Assembly (NCBI RefSeq): GCF_001880325.1
Contig: NZ_CP016312.1
Location: 992,001 to 1,056,000 of the forward strand
Source: Thermus brockianus
GTDB taxonomy: Bacteria; Deinococcota; Deinococci; Deinococcales; Thermaceae
Length of the DNA stretch: 64,000 nt
Direction of reading: 5' to 3'
Shown here: positions 46,131 through 54,194 of the stretch, in pieces
Layout of the letters: every line of letters begins with the position of its first letter
Numbering within the stretch: the stretch's first letter is position 1
The notes under the pieces: model-generated
The model's input: the letters and a program-made list of their open reading frames with translations, nothing else
What the model was told of the DNA's origin: nothing
Databases searched by the model: none
Made by a program: the position numbers and the translations under genes

Positions 46131-49100
46131 TTAGAAGGGCACCACCTCCTCCTTGGCCCCGTTCCCCCCGTTCCCCTGGAGGAAGGCCTCCCGGTCGGGC
46201 ACCAGGTAGGCGCGGAAGCCCTCGGCCTCGAGGGCTCCCAGGGCCTCCTCCGCCACCCGGGCCTCCCTAAGGGCGAAAAGGGCCTCGCCGAAGGGGCCCT
46301 GGACCTTCACGTAGAGGGGAAGGGTCCCCGGGTGCTCGTCCAAAAGGCTCTTGAGGAGGGCGATTCCCTTCTCGTCCAGAAGGGCGTGGTCCACCTCCAC
46401 CTCCAGGGCTTTCGCCGCCTCCGCCACCTCCTCGTGGGTCCAGACCGCTTGGGCGATGACCCTAAGCCCTCCCTCCTCCCGTTCCACCTCCGCCAGGACC
46501 AGGAGGGGAACATCCTCCTTGAGCTTGGGGGAAACCCCCTCGTAGGCCCGGCCAAAGGCCACCACCTCCAAGGCCCCCGTCTCGTCGGAGAGGGTGAAAC
46601 GGGCCATCATGCCCCCGCTCTTGGTGGGCTTGCGCACCACCTCCTCCACCATGCCGGCCAGGAGAACCCGGGCGCGGGGGGGAAGCCCCTGGATGAAGGC
46701 CTCCAGCTCCTCCAGGGCGCAGCTTGCCGCCTCCCTCAGGCCCGGGTAGCGGAGCACGGGGTGGCCGGAAACGTAGATGCCCAAGGCCTCCTTCTCGTAG
46801 CGGAGGCGGGTGATCTCGTCCAAGGGCTCGGCCTCCACCAAGGGAGGCTCCTCCACCTCGGCGAAGAGGCCCAGCATCCCCGAACGGGCCCGCTCCCGGC
46901 TTTCCGCCGCCCAACGGAGGAGGGGCTCTAGGGAAACGAGGAGGCGCGCCCGGTCCCCAAAGGCGTCAAAGGCCCCCGCCTTGACGAGGGACTCGAGGGT
47001 GCGCTTGTTCACCACCTTTTCGTCCAGGCGCTTCAGGAAGTCCCCCAGGCTCTTGAAGGGCCCTCCCCGCTCCCTCTCCTTCAGGATGGCCTCCGCCGCC
47101 CCCTCCCCCACGTTCTTCACCGCCGAGAGGCCGAAGAGGATCTCCTCCCCCACCACCTTGAAGTCAAAGCCCGAGCGGTTGATGTCCGGGGGCAGGACGG
47201 GGATGCCCATGGCCCGGGCGTCGCGGATGTACTCCGCCACCTTGTCCGAGTCGTGGCGTTCCACGCTGAGGAGGGCGGCCATGAACTCCACGGGGTAGTG
47301 GGCCTTCACGTAGGCGGTCTGGTAGGAGAGGAGGCTATAGGCGGCGGCGTGGCTCTTGTTAAAGCCGTAGTTGGCGAAGGCCTCCAGCATGTCAAAAAGC
47401 CGGTTGGCCTCCTCCTCCGGCACCCCCCGCTCCTTGGCCCCCCGCACGAAGCGCTCCCGATGTTTTTGCATCTCCTCCACTTTCTTCTTGCCCATGGCCC
47501 TCCGCAGAAGGTCCGCCTCCCCCAAGGAGTACCCGGCCACCGCGGAGGCGATCTGCATGATCTGCTCCTGGTAGACGGGAATGCCGTACGTCTCGTCCAG
47601 GATGGGCTTTAGGTACTTCTCCGCATGGGGGAACTCGGTGTAGGTCACGGGTTCTTGGCCGTGGTGGCGGCGGATGTAGGTGGGGATGTGCTCCATGGGG
47701 CCAGGGCGGTAGAGGGAGACCAGGGCGATGATGTCCTCAATCCGCCTGGGCTTAAGCCCCCGCACCGTGGCGGTCATGCCCCCGGATTCCAACTGGAACA
47801 CCCCCTTGGTCTCCCCCCGGGCGAGGAGGGCAAAGGTCTTGGGGTCGTCCAGGGGAAGGGCATCGTAGTCCAGCTCTACCCCCTTGGACTCCTGGACGAT
47901 CCGCTTGGCCTCCTCCAGGAAGGTGAGGGTGCGGAGGCCCAGGAAGTCCATCTTCAAAAGGCCCAAGGCCTCCACCGCCCCCATGTCGTACTGGGTCACG
48001 GGGCGGCCTTCCTGGTCCCGCATGAGGGGAACCAGGTCCGTGAGGGGCTCGGCGGCGATGACCACCCCGGCGGCGTGCACGGAGGCGTGGCGGTTGAGGC
48101 CCTCAAGCCGCATGGCCACCTCGAGGACCTCCCGGATCTTGGGGTCCTTTTCCATCTCCGCCCTGAGCTCGGGCACCACCTGGATGGCCTCGGCCAAGGG
48201 CTTGGGCTTACCGAACTGCACGGGGATGAGCTTGGCCAGCTCCTCCGCCTTCTTGTGGGGGATGCCGTAGACCCGGGCCACGTCCTTCAGGGCCGCCTTG
48301 GAGGCCAGGCTCCCGAAGGTGCCGATCTGGGCCACCCTTTCCTTCCCGTACCGCTCCCGCACGTACTGGATCACCAGGTCCCGCTTGCGGTCGGAAAAGT
48401 CCGTGTCTATGTCCGGCATGGACACCCGCTCGGGGTTCAAGAAGCGCTCAAAGAGGAGGCCAAAGCGCAAGGGGTCAATGTTGGTGATGCCCACGGCGTA
48501 GGCCACCAGGCTCCCCGCCGCCGAACCCCGTCCGGGCCCCACGGAAACCCCGTTCTTCCTAGCCCAGTTGATGTAGTCCTGGACGATGAGGAAGTACCCG
48601 GGGAAGCCCATGCGCTCAATGACGCCAAGCTCGTAAAGGGCCCGGTGGAGGATGGCCTCCGCCGTCCACTCCCGCACCCCCTCCAAGGGGGGAAGCCCGG
48701 CCAGAAGCTTTTCCCAAGCCCCCTTCTCCACCTGGGCCAGGGCCTCGGCCAGGGCCTGCCCGTCCCCGTGGGGCGGGAGCTTCCCCAGGCGGCGGAAGAC
48801 CTCCCGGTAAAACTCTGGGGTGATGCGGTCGGGGTAGCGGCCCAGAAGGCCCTTTAGGGTGAGCTCCATGAGGTACTGGGCCTCCGTGCGCCCTTCGGGG
48901 AGGGGGAAGCGGGGGATGCGGTAGACCATCTTGTCCCCGATGGGGAGGTCCACGTTGCACATGCGGGCGATCTCCGCCGTATTGTCAAAGGGCTCATCCC
49001 CCCACTCCGCCTCGGGGAGCATGGCCCGCATCTCCTCGGGGGTCTTCACGTAGAACTCGTCGCAGGGAAAGCGCCAACGCTCGGGGTCGTCCAGGGTGCT

Positions 49101-49799
49101 TTTGGACTGGATGGCGAGGAGCACCTCGTGGGCCCGGGCATCCTCCCTGCGCACGTAGTGGCCGTCGTTGGTGGCCACCATGCCCAGGCCGTACCTGCGG
49201 GCGAACTCCTTGAGGACCTCGTTGACCTTCTTCTGCTCGGGAAGGCCGTGGTTTTGGATCTCAATGAAGAAGCGGTCGCCGAAGATGGAAAGGTACTCCT
49301 TGAGCCGGGCCTCCGCCAGGTCCAGGCGGTCTTGCAGGATGAACTGGGGAATCTCCGCCCCCAGGCACCCGGAAAGGGCGATGAGGCCTTCGGCGTGCTC
49401 CCTTAGGATCTCCCGGTCAATGCGGGGTTTCTCGTAAAAACCCTCCAGATAGGCCCGGCTCGCCAGGCGCACCAGGTTCTGGTAGCCCCGGAAGTCCTTG
49501 GCGAGGAGGGTGAGGTGGAAGTACCCCCCGTCCAGGCCCTTGCCCCGCTTGCGGTCGTGGCGGCTTTCCGCCGCCACGTAGGCCTCGTACCCGAGGATGG
49601 GCTTCACCCCCAGCTCCGTGGCCTTCCTGTAAAACTCCACGGCGCCGAAGAGGTTCCCGTGGTCGGTGATGGCCAGGGCGGGGTCCTCGGGGGAGACCTC
49701 CTTGACCCACTTGAGGAGGTCCTCAAGCTTGGCCGCCCCGTCCAGGAGGGAAAACTGGGTGTGCTGGTGCAGGTGGGCGAACCGGAGTTTGTGGCCCAT
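46131..49799 (-). CDS. dnaE: DNA polymerase III subunit alpha
   Basis: 1222 residues, the replicative polymerase. An N-terminal PHP domain (FAHLHQHTQFSLLDGAAKL, AITDHGNLFGAVEFYRKATE; in Thermus it has metal-dependent proofreading activity) leads to the palm (VGPGRGSAAGSLVAYAVGIT and the catalytic PDIDTDFSD). Thumb/fingers (YNMGAVEALGLLKMDFLG-type QYDMGAVEALGLLKMDFLGL) and an OB domain (RVLLAGMVEEVVRKPTKSGG) follow, with a tail ending EEVVPF. No intein is present. The ATG at 49799 follows GGGAGGGT and matches the conserved N-terminus; longer in-frame starts run into the divergent gene. Confidence 0.98.
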   Translation of the reverse strand: MGHKLRFAHLHQHTQFSLLDGAAKLEDLLKWVKEVSPEDPALAITDHGNLFGAVEFYRKATELGVKPILGYEAYVAAESRHDRKRGKGLDGGYFHLTLLAKDFRGYQNLVRLASRAYLEGFYEKPRIDREILREHAEGLIALSGCLGAEIPQFILQDRLDLAEARLKEYLSIFGDRFFIEIQNHGLPEQKKVNEVLKEFARRYGLGMVATNDGHYVRREDARAHEVLLAIQSKSTLDDPERWRFPCDEFYVKTPEEMRAMLPEAEWGDEPFDNTAEIARMCNVDLPIGDKMVYRIPRFPLPEGRTEAQYLMELTLKGLLGRYPDRITPEFYREVFRRLGKLPPHGDGQALAEALAQVEKGAWEKLLAGLPPLEGVREWTAEAILHRALYELGVIERMGFPGYFLIVQDYINWARKNGVSVGPGRGSAAGSLVAYAVGITNIDPLRFGLLFERFLNPERVSMPDIDTDFSDRKRDLVIQYVRERYGKERVAQIGTFGSLASKAALKDVARVYGIPHKKAEELAKLIPVQFGKPKPLAEAIQVVPELRAEMEKDPKIREVLEVAMRLEGLNRHASVHAAGVVIAAEPLTDLVPLMRDQEGRPVTQYDMGAVEALGLLKMDFLGLRTLTFLEEAKRIVQESKGVELDYDALPLDDPKTFALLARGETKGVFQLESGGMTATVRGLKPRRIEDIIALVSLYRPGPMEHIPTYIRRHHGQEPVTYTEFPHAEKYLKPILDETYGIPVYQEQIMQIASAVAGYSLGEADLLRRAMGKKKVEEMQKHRERFVRGAKERGVPEEEANRLFDMLEAFANYGFNKSHAAAYSLLSYQTAYVKAHYPVEFMAALLSVERHDSDKVAEYIRDARAMGIPVLPPDINRSGFDFKVVGEEILFGLSAVKNVGEGAAEAILKERERGGPFKSLGDFLKRLDEKVVNKRTLESLVKAGAFDAFGDRARLLVSLEPLLRWAAESRERARSGMLGLFAEVEEPPLVEAEPLDEITRLRYEKEALGIYVSGHPVLRYPGLREAASCALEELEAFIQGLPPRARVLLAGMVEEVVRKPTKSGGMMARFTLSDETGALEVVAFGRAYEGVSPKLKEDVPLLVLAEVEREEGGLRVIAQAVWTHEEVAEAAKALEVEVDHALLDEKGIALLKSLLDEHPGTLPLYVKVQGPFGEALFALREARVAEEALGALEAEGFRAYLVPDREAFLQGNGGNGAKEEVVPF

Positions 49800-49851
49800 A
49801 CCCTCCCATGCTAGCTTGACGCCCCCCGGCCCGGGGGGCAAAGTGAGGAAG

Positions 49852-50412
49852 ATGACCTTGGGGGAGCTTCGGGAAGAAGTCTGGAACGCCCTGGCCCGCC
49901 ATGGGCTCGCCCTCCACCCCACCCCGCCCCACGGCCACCACCCCAACTTCCTGGGGGCCAGAAAGGCGGCGGAGCGCCTTCTCAAAACCCCGGAGTTCCT
50001 GGGCGCAAGGCGGATCCTTGCGGGTATGGACGCCGTGCTCAAGCCCTTAAGGGAAGAGGCCCTGCGCCAGGGGAAAGAACTCCTCCTCCCCCACCCGGAC
50101 CGGCCGGGGGAGTTCTTGCTCCTGAAGGACCTGGACCCGAGGCGGCTTAAGCGGGTGCGGGAGGCTTACCGCTACGGGGTACCCGTGGCCCTCGAGGCCC
50201 AACCGGTGGACCTGGTCCTTGTGGGAGCGGTGGCGGTGGACGAGGAGGGGGGCTGGGTGGGGAAGGGCTACGGCTTTCCCCAGGCCTGGCTCAAGGTGGA
50301 AGCCCCCTTCGCCACCCTGGCCCACCCGCTGATGGTCTACCCCGAGCTCCCGGTGGAACCCGAACGCCGGGTGGACCTCATCGCCACGCCGCAACGGCTC
50401 ATCCGGCCCTGA
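49852..50412 (+). CDS. 5-formyltetrahydrofolate cyclo-ligase family protein
   Basis: 186 residues. LREEVWNALARHGLALHPTP, FLGARKAAERLLKTPEFLGA, VDLVLVGAVAVDEEGGWVGK and GYGFPQAWLKVEAPFATLAH follow the MTHFS-like fold, with GKGYGF replacing the canonical glycine-rich GKGGGYYD phosphate loop. It may return 5-formyl-THF to the folate pool or bind another substrate, as the less typical MTHFS-domain proteins might. The ATG at 49852 follows GTGAGGAAG. Divergent from dnaE, with the inverted repeat GCCCCCC-N5-GGGGGGC between them; it converges with the FUN14 gene. Confidence 0.75.
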   Translation: MTLGELREEVWNALARHGLALHPTPPHGHHPNFLGARKAAERLLKTPEFLGARRILAGMDAVLKPLREEALRQGKELLLPHPDRPGEFLLLKDLDPRRLKRVREAYRYGVPVALEAQPVDLVLVGAVAVDEEGGWVGKGYGFPQAWLKVEAPFATLAHPLMVYPELPVEPERRVDLIATPQRLIRP

Positions 50413-50719
50413 GGCCCAAAACCAGCCCGCCCACGAAGCTCGCCCCGAAGGGCAGGTTATAGGTGAGGGTGGAAACGAGCCGCTCCCAAAGGCCCTTTAA
50501 GCCGGGCTGCTGGAGCAAGGGCTCCACGTCCCGCTGGATGCGGGTCCAGTCCACCTCCACATACCCCGCTTGGGCGAGGAGCTGGAGGGCCACGAAGAGA
50601 AGCCCCAGGGCTATCGCGAGAAGGCGGCCCACCTTCTTCAAGGCGTAGCCCACGGCGTAGCCGGCCAGACCGCCAAAGGTCATCTGCCCGAGGTAAGGGG
50701 TGAGGTCGGGAAGCTCCAC
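50399..50719 (-). CDS. FUN14-family membrane protein
   Basis: About 106 residues. TPYLGQMTFGGLAGYAVGYA, LKKVGRLLAIALGLLFVALQ and LLAQAGYVEVDWTRIQRDVE match the FUN14 domain, and a C-terminal helix ends FGASFVGGLVLGLRAG. Three transmembrane segments in the inner membrane; bacterial function unknown. The start is uncertain: GTG at 50719 fits family length, while TTG at 50755 directly after the HD gene's stop would also be open. It follows the HD-domain gene. Confidence 0.78.
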   Translation of the reverse strand: MELPDLTPYLGQMTFGGLAGYAVGYALKKVGRLLAIALGLLFVALQLLAQAGYVEVDWTRIQRDVEPLLQQPGLKGLWERLVSTLTYNLPFGASFVGGLVLGLRAG

Positions 50720-50755
50720 GCCTCCCACCCTAGCGGGAAAGGCCCGGTGGGGCAA

Positions 50756-51307
50756 CTAGGCAAGGCCCAGGAGGTGGGCTTCCCGCCTCATGGCCTCCAG
50801 CACGAAGGCCAGGTGCTCGTCCAAGGGCACCCCCAGCTCCTCCGCCCCCATGCGGATCTCCTCCCGGTTCACCCCTTTGGCGAAGGCCTTGTCCTTGAAC
50901 TTCTTTTTCAGGCTAGGGAGCTCCAAGCCCAGAATGGAGCGGTCCGGGCGCACGTAGACCGCGGCGGCGATGAGGCCCGTGAGCTCATCCACGGCGAAGA
51001 GGGCCTTGGCCATAAGGCTTTCCCGGGGCACGCCGGTGTAGCTGGCGTGGGCCAGGATGGCCCTTAGAACCTCCTCGGGGTAGCCGAGGCGCCCGAGCTC
51101 CTCCACCCCCCGGTAGGGGTGTTCCTCCGGGTACTTCTCGTAGTCCATATCGTGGAGCACCCCGGCCATGGCCCAAAGCTCCTCGTCCTCCCCAAAGCGA
51201 CGGGCGTAGGCCCGCATGGCCACCTCCACCGCCCGCATGTGCCGGCGCAAGGAGGGGCTTTCCGTCCACGCCTCCATGAGGGCCAGGGCTTCCTCAAAGT
51301 TCGGCAT
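50756..51307 (-). CDS. HD-domain phosphohydrolase-like protein
   Basis: 183 residues. The HD motif is in WAMAGVLHDMDYEKYPEEHP with upstream His in SLRRHMRAVEVAMRAYARRF, followed by AILAHASYTGVPRESLMAKA and ALFAVDELTGLIAAAVYV. These supply the His/Asp metal ligands of HDIG-type phosphohydrolases acting on nucleotides. The substrate is unknown. The ATG at 51307 is only 16 bp from the divergent ispF start; TATACT lies 7 nt upstream, so its mRNA is almost certainly leaderless. Confidence 0.83.
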   Translation of the reverse strand: MPNFEEALALMEAWTESPSLRRHMRAVEVAMRAYARRFGEDEELWAMAGVLHDMDYEKYPEEHPYRGVEELGRLGYPEEVLRAILAHASYTGVPRESLMAKALFAVDELTGLIAAAVYVRPDRSILGLELPSLKKKFKDKAFAKGVNREEIRMGAEELGVPLDEHLAFVLEAMRREAHLLGLA

Positions 51308-51311
51308 GCCC

Positions 51312-51320
51312 TAAAGTATA
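51312..51320. promoter_or_regulatory. Overlapping divergent -10 boxes (HD gene and ispF)
   Basis: Plus strand TAAAGT (51312-51317) lies 6 nt before the ispF ATG at 51324. Minus strand TATACT (51320-51315) lies 7 nt before the HD-gene ATG at 51307. The two boxes overlap by three bases, and only 16 bp separate the start codons. Confidence 0.6.
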
Positions 51321-51323
51321 GCC

Positions 51324-51782
51324 ATGCGCATCGGCTACGGGGAGGATAGCCACCTTCTCGCCGAGGGAAGGCCCCTTTACCTTTGCGGCCTGGAGATCCC
51401 AAGCCCTGTAGGGGCCCTAGCCCACTCCGACGGGGACGCCGCCCTTCACGCCCTCACGGACGCCCTCCTCGCCGCCTACGGCCTCGGGGACATCGGCCTC
51501 CTCTTCCCGGACACCGACCCCCGTTGGCAAGGGGTGCGGAGCGAGGTGTTCCTGGGAGAGGCCCTTATCCGGGTGGCGGGCCTGGGGGGGAAGCTCCTCC
51601 AGGTGAGCCTGGTCCTCACCCTGGACCGGCCCAAACTCAACCCCCACCGGGAAGCCCTGGTGGCAAACCTCTCCCGCCTCTTAGGGCTTCCCAAAGACCG
51701 CATCGGTCTCGCCTTCAAGACCTCGGAGGGCCTATCCCCTTCCCACGTCCAGGCCCGGGCGGTGGTGCTTTTGGATGGTTGA
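51324..51782 (+). CDS. ispF: 2-C-methyl-D-erythritol 2,4-cyclodiphosphate synthase
   Basis: 152 residues, fifth step of the MEP isoprenoid pathway, a homotrimer. GYGEDSHLLAEGRPLYLCGL provides the Asp/His zinc ligands (DSH), AHSDGDAALHALTDALLAAY the next ligand and the IspF signature, LGDIGLLFPDTDPRWQGVRS the flexible loop, and KTSEGLSPSHVQARAVVLL the C-terminus. Length is typical. It overlaps the next gene by 8 nt. Confidence 0.96.
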   Translation: MRIGYGEDSHLLAEGRPLYLCGLEIPSPVGALAHSDGDAALHALTDALLAAYGLGDIGLLFPDTDPRWQGVRSEVFLGEALIRVAGLGGKLLQVSLVLTLDRPKLNPHREALVANLSRLLGLPKDRIGLAFKTSEGLSPSHVQARAVVLLDG

Positions 51783-52371
51783 GGTCCTGGTCTGGCTCGG
51801 CACCCTGGTCTTCGCCGCCACGGGGGCCCTAAAGGGGGTGGAGAAGGGGTTTGACCTCCTTGGGGTCTTGGTTCTGGCCACGGTGACGGCGGTGGGGGGC
51901 GGCTCCATCCGGGACGTCCTGGTGGGCACCCTCCCCCCCACGGCCCTCACCCACGAGCCCCTCCTTTGGAGCGTGGTCCTGGTGGGGCTTTTGGTCTTCC
52001 GCTTCCACCCAAGGGTGCAGGCCCTGGAGAGGCCCATCTACTACCTGGACACCCTAGGCCTGGGCCTCTTCGCCGCCTTGGGGGCGGAAAGGGGCTTGGC
52101 GGCGGGCCTAGGGCCCTTCGGCGTGGCCTTGGCGGGGACCCTTTCCGGGGTGGGGGGTGGGGTCCTGCGGGACGTGCTCTCCGGCGAGGTGCCGGGCATC
52201 CTCTACCGGGCAGGGGACCTCTACGCCTCCGCTGCCCTTCTGGGCGCTCTGGTGGTCTATGCCCTCCACGATACCCATCCCCAAGCCTCCCTTTTCGCCG
52301 GAGCCCTGATCACCATCCTGCTCCGGGTTTTCGGGAGGCGGCTTGGCCTCAGGCTCCCCACCCCCCGCTAA
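51775..52371 (+). CDS. TRIC/UPF0126-family cation channel protein
   Basis: 198 residues with seven hydrophobic helices arranged as two 3-helix repeats. Each repeat carries the family glycine motif: TVTAVGGGSIRDVLVGTLPP and GTLSGVGGGVLRDVLSGEVP. Prokaryotic TRIC channels conduct K+ or Na+ across the inner membrane as trimers. The ATG lies inside the ispF 3' end. It converges with the TPR-protein gene (8-bp gap). Confidence 0.92.
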   Translation: MVEVLVWLGTLVFAATGALKGVEKGFDLLGVLVLATVTAVGGGSIRDVLVGTLPPTALTHEPLLWSVVLVGLLVFRFHPRVQALERPIYYLDTLGLGLFAALGAERGLAAGLGPFGVALAGTLSGVGGGVLRDVLSGEVPGILYRAGDLYASAALLGALVVYALHDTHPQASLFAGALITILLRVFGRRLGLRLPTPR

Positions 52372-52379
52372 GCCCAGGG

Positions 52380-53081
52380 CTACTTAAGTTTGGCCAGGTC
52401 CTGGCGGGCCCTTTCCTGGTCGTAGCGGTCGGCGGCGGTCCTGGCGGGGAGGGAAAGGGCGATTTCCAGCTGTTTCCTCGCCTCCTCCTTCTTGCCCCAG
52501 GCGGCGAGCACCTTGGCGTACTCCACCCGGTGGATGATCCCATCGGGTTCCAGCTCTATGGCCTTTTTCATCAAGGGCTCCACCTTGCCCCCATCCGCCC
52601 CCTGGGTGGCGGCCACCAGCCAGCCCTTCTGCACCAGCTCAAAGTGCCAAAGGGCCAGGGCCACCATGGCCCCGGCGTGGTCGGGTTTGAGCTTCAGGGT
52701 CCGTTCCAGGTCGTTGCGGATGCGGGGGGCAAGCCCCTCGGAGAGGGCCTCGAGGATCCCCTTGTACTGGGATAGGCGGCCCAAGGCCCTGGCCCGCTCA
52801 AAGTAGCCCTCCGGGTAGCCCGGGTCCTTGGCGATGGCTTGGGAGGCGGCCTTCTCCGCCTTCTCAAACCAAGCCCGCTTCTCCTCGGGCTTGGCCTCGT
52901 AAAGGGCGTAGAAGCTCGCCCCCTTGGCCGCCAGGGCCAAGGCCTCGGGGGTACCGAGCCTTAGGCCCATCTCGTAGGCCTCCTGGAAGTGCCCGGCGTC
53001 CACCAAAGCCGCCACCTGGGAAGCCTGGGCCAGGGCCAGGGTCAAAAGCGCTGATGCCAGGATTGGGGTCCATCGCTTCAT
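52380..53081 (-). CDS. Exported TPR-repeat protein
   Basis: 233 residues. A signal peptide MKRWTPILASALLTLALAQA precedes tetratricopeptide-like helices: HFQEAYEMGLRLGTPEALAL, KAASQAIAKDPGYPEGYFER, DLERTLKLKPDHAGAMVALA, LMKKAIELEPDGIIHRVEYA and GKKEEARKQLEIALSLPART. A periplasmic scaffold or binding protein; partners unknown. ATG 53081 with GGGTGA just upstream is preferred over the GTG at 53090. It is divergent from the IS and, before the insertion, from the other TPR gene now starting at 54190. Confidence 0.82.
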   Translation of the reverse strand: MKRWTPILASALLTLALAQASQVAALVDAGHFQEAYEMGLRLGTPEALALAAKGASFYALYEAKPEEKRAWFEKAEKAASQAIAKDPGYPEGYFERARALGRLSQYKGILEALSEGLAPRIRNDLERTLKLKPDHAGAMVALALWHFELVQKGWLVAATQGADGGKVEPLMKKAIELEPDGIIHRVEYAKVLAAWGKKEEARKQLEIALSLPARTAADRYDQERARQDLAKLK

Positions 53082-53129
53082 GGGTTTCACCCGGGGCGAT
53101 TATACCGGGTATAAGACGAAAGGCGTAAA

Positions 53130-53143
53130 CTGGAAGCCATGAA
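53130..53143 (+). repeat. Left target-site duplication of the IS
   Basis: CTGGAAGCCATGAA, identical to 54181-54194. It is a copy of the ribosome-binding site and start codon of the downstream gene. Confidence 0.85.
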
Positions 53144-54180
53144 CCCCCCTTTCGGATATTCAATGCATACCCCCTTGACAAGCCAAAGGAAAAGGGGGCG
53201 CTTGGTGAGCTGTGGAAGAACACCAGACGCCCCCTTCCATCCTACCCCTGCCCCTGGAGGAACTGGTCCCCCTGCTCCAGGCATGGCTCCAAGCCCGCTT
53301 GCCAGAAGGGGAGAGAAAACCCGGCAGGCCCAGGACCTTCTCCGACCTCAGCCTCTTTCTCTTCCACCTGGTCCGCGCCCTCCTGGGCTTCTCCAGCGAA
53401 CGCATGCGCCGGGAACTGGCCCGCAACCCTAGGCTCCGCAAGCGCCTCGGTCTAGAGCGCGTTCCCTCCTCTGCCACCCTCAGCGAGCGGAGCCGGAAGC
53501 TACCCTGGCCCCTCCTGCGGGGAGGGAAGCGGGTGGGCCGGGGGAGGCGGGTGCTGGCCATGGACGCCACCCTTCTCCCCGCCCAGAGGTCGGATGGGGA
53601 GGCGGCTTGGGGCGTGGGCTCGGATGGGGGCTGGGTTTATGGGTACAAGCTCCACCTCCTCGTGGACCTGGACACGGGGGAGGTGCTGGCCCTACGGGTG
53701 ACCCCGGCCTCATGGCACGACTCCCCGGTGGGGCGGGGGATGCTCTGGGGGGTGGAGAGGTTTCCTGGGGAGAAGCCCCCCGTGGTGGTGGCGGACGCGG
53801 CCTACGAGGGGGAAGCCAACTTTCGGTTGACGAGGAGGCGAGGGATGCTTCTGGTGACGGGGCATAACCGGAGACGGGGAAGGCCAAAGGGGAGGGGGCG
53901 GCTTTTGAACCTGCGGCGGCGGGGGAGAGGTGCGTACCGGAGGCTTTTGGGGCGGCGGTGGGAGCTGGAGACGGTCTTTGGTCTGCTGAAGGGGCCGATG
54001 GGGCTGGTGGGGGCGGTGGGGAGGGTACGGGGGCTGAAGGCGGTGGCCCTGCAAGTGGAAGCTTGGGTGATGGCCTGGAGCGTGGTGGCCCAGCTTCTTG
54101 GGCAGGCGGGTCTGCCCATCACCCGGGTGTTGCGGGCGGTGGCGTGAGGTGAGTACGCAGGTGAATATCCGAAAAGGGGG
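53144..54180 (+). mobile_element. Insertion sequence, IS4-like, 1037 bp
   Basis: Bounded by 19-bp terminal inverted repeats: left 53144-53162 (six C, TTTCGGATATTCA) and right 54162-54180 (complement reads five C, TTTTCGGATATTCA), 18 of 19 matching. It is flanked by perfect 14-bp direct repeats. One transposase gene fills it. An internal TTGACA lies at 53174-53179. Long target duplications of 10-14 bp fit the IS4 group. Identical flanks and an intact gene suggest recent insertion. Confidence 0.93.
53212..54147 (+). CDS. IS4-like DDE transposase
   Basis: 311 residues, GTG start. The catalytic triad is visible as D in RRVLAMDATLLP, D in PPVVVADAAYEGE, and E in RRWELETVFGLLK, where R-x3-E-x6-K matches the IS4 YREK signature; the Tyr position is Leu. 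An N-terminal helical domain (LEELVPLLQAWLQARLPEGE, RPRTFSDLSLFLFHLVRALL) is followed by a basic DNA-binding loop rich in Arg. Reading frame intact with no premature stop, so it may be active. It lies wholly within the inverted repeats. Confidence 0.92.
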   Translation: MEEHQTPPSILPLPLEELVPLLQAWLQARLPEGERKPGRPRTFSDLSLFLFHLVRALLGFSSERMRRELARNPRLRKRLGLERVPSSATLSERSRKLPWPLLRGGKRVGRGRRVLAMDATLLPAQRSDGEAAWGVGSDGGWVYGYKLHLLVDLDTGEVLALRVTPASWHDSPVGRGMLWGVERFPGEKPPVVVADAAYEGEANFRLTRRRGMLLVTGHNRRRGRPKGRGRLLNLRRRGRGAYRRLLGRRWELETVFGLLKGPMGLVGAVGRVRGLKAVALQVEAWVMAWSVVAQLLGQAGLPITRVLRAVA

Positions 54181-54194
54181 CTGGAAGCCATGAA
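54181..54194 (+). repeat. Right target-site duplication of the IS
   Basis: CTGGAAGCCATGAA, identical to 53130-53143. The ATG within it is the start of the gene at 54190. Confidence 0.85.

Noticed and set aside
49821-49839. GCCCCCC-N5-GGGGGGC hairpin as a terminator
   Set aside because: It lies between divergent start codons with no T tract, so termination makes no sense. It may be only a GC-rich spacer.
49800-50042. 81-codon N-terminal extension of dnaE
   Set aside because: It lies antisense to the folate-type gene. The conserved DnaE N-terminus (MGHKLRFAHLHQHTQ) begins at 49799 after GGGAGGGT.
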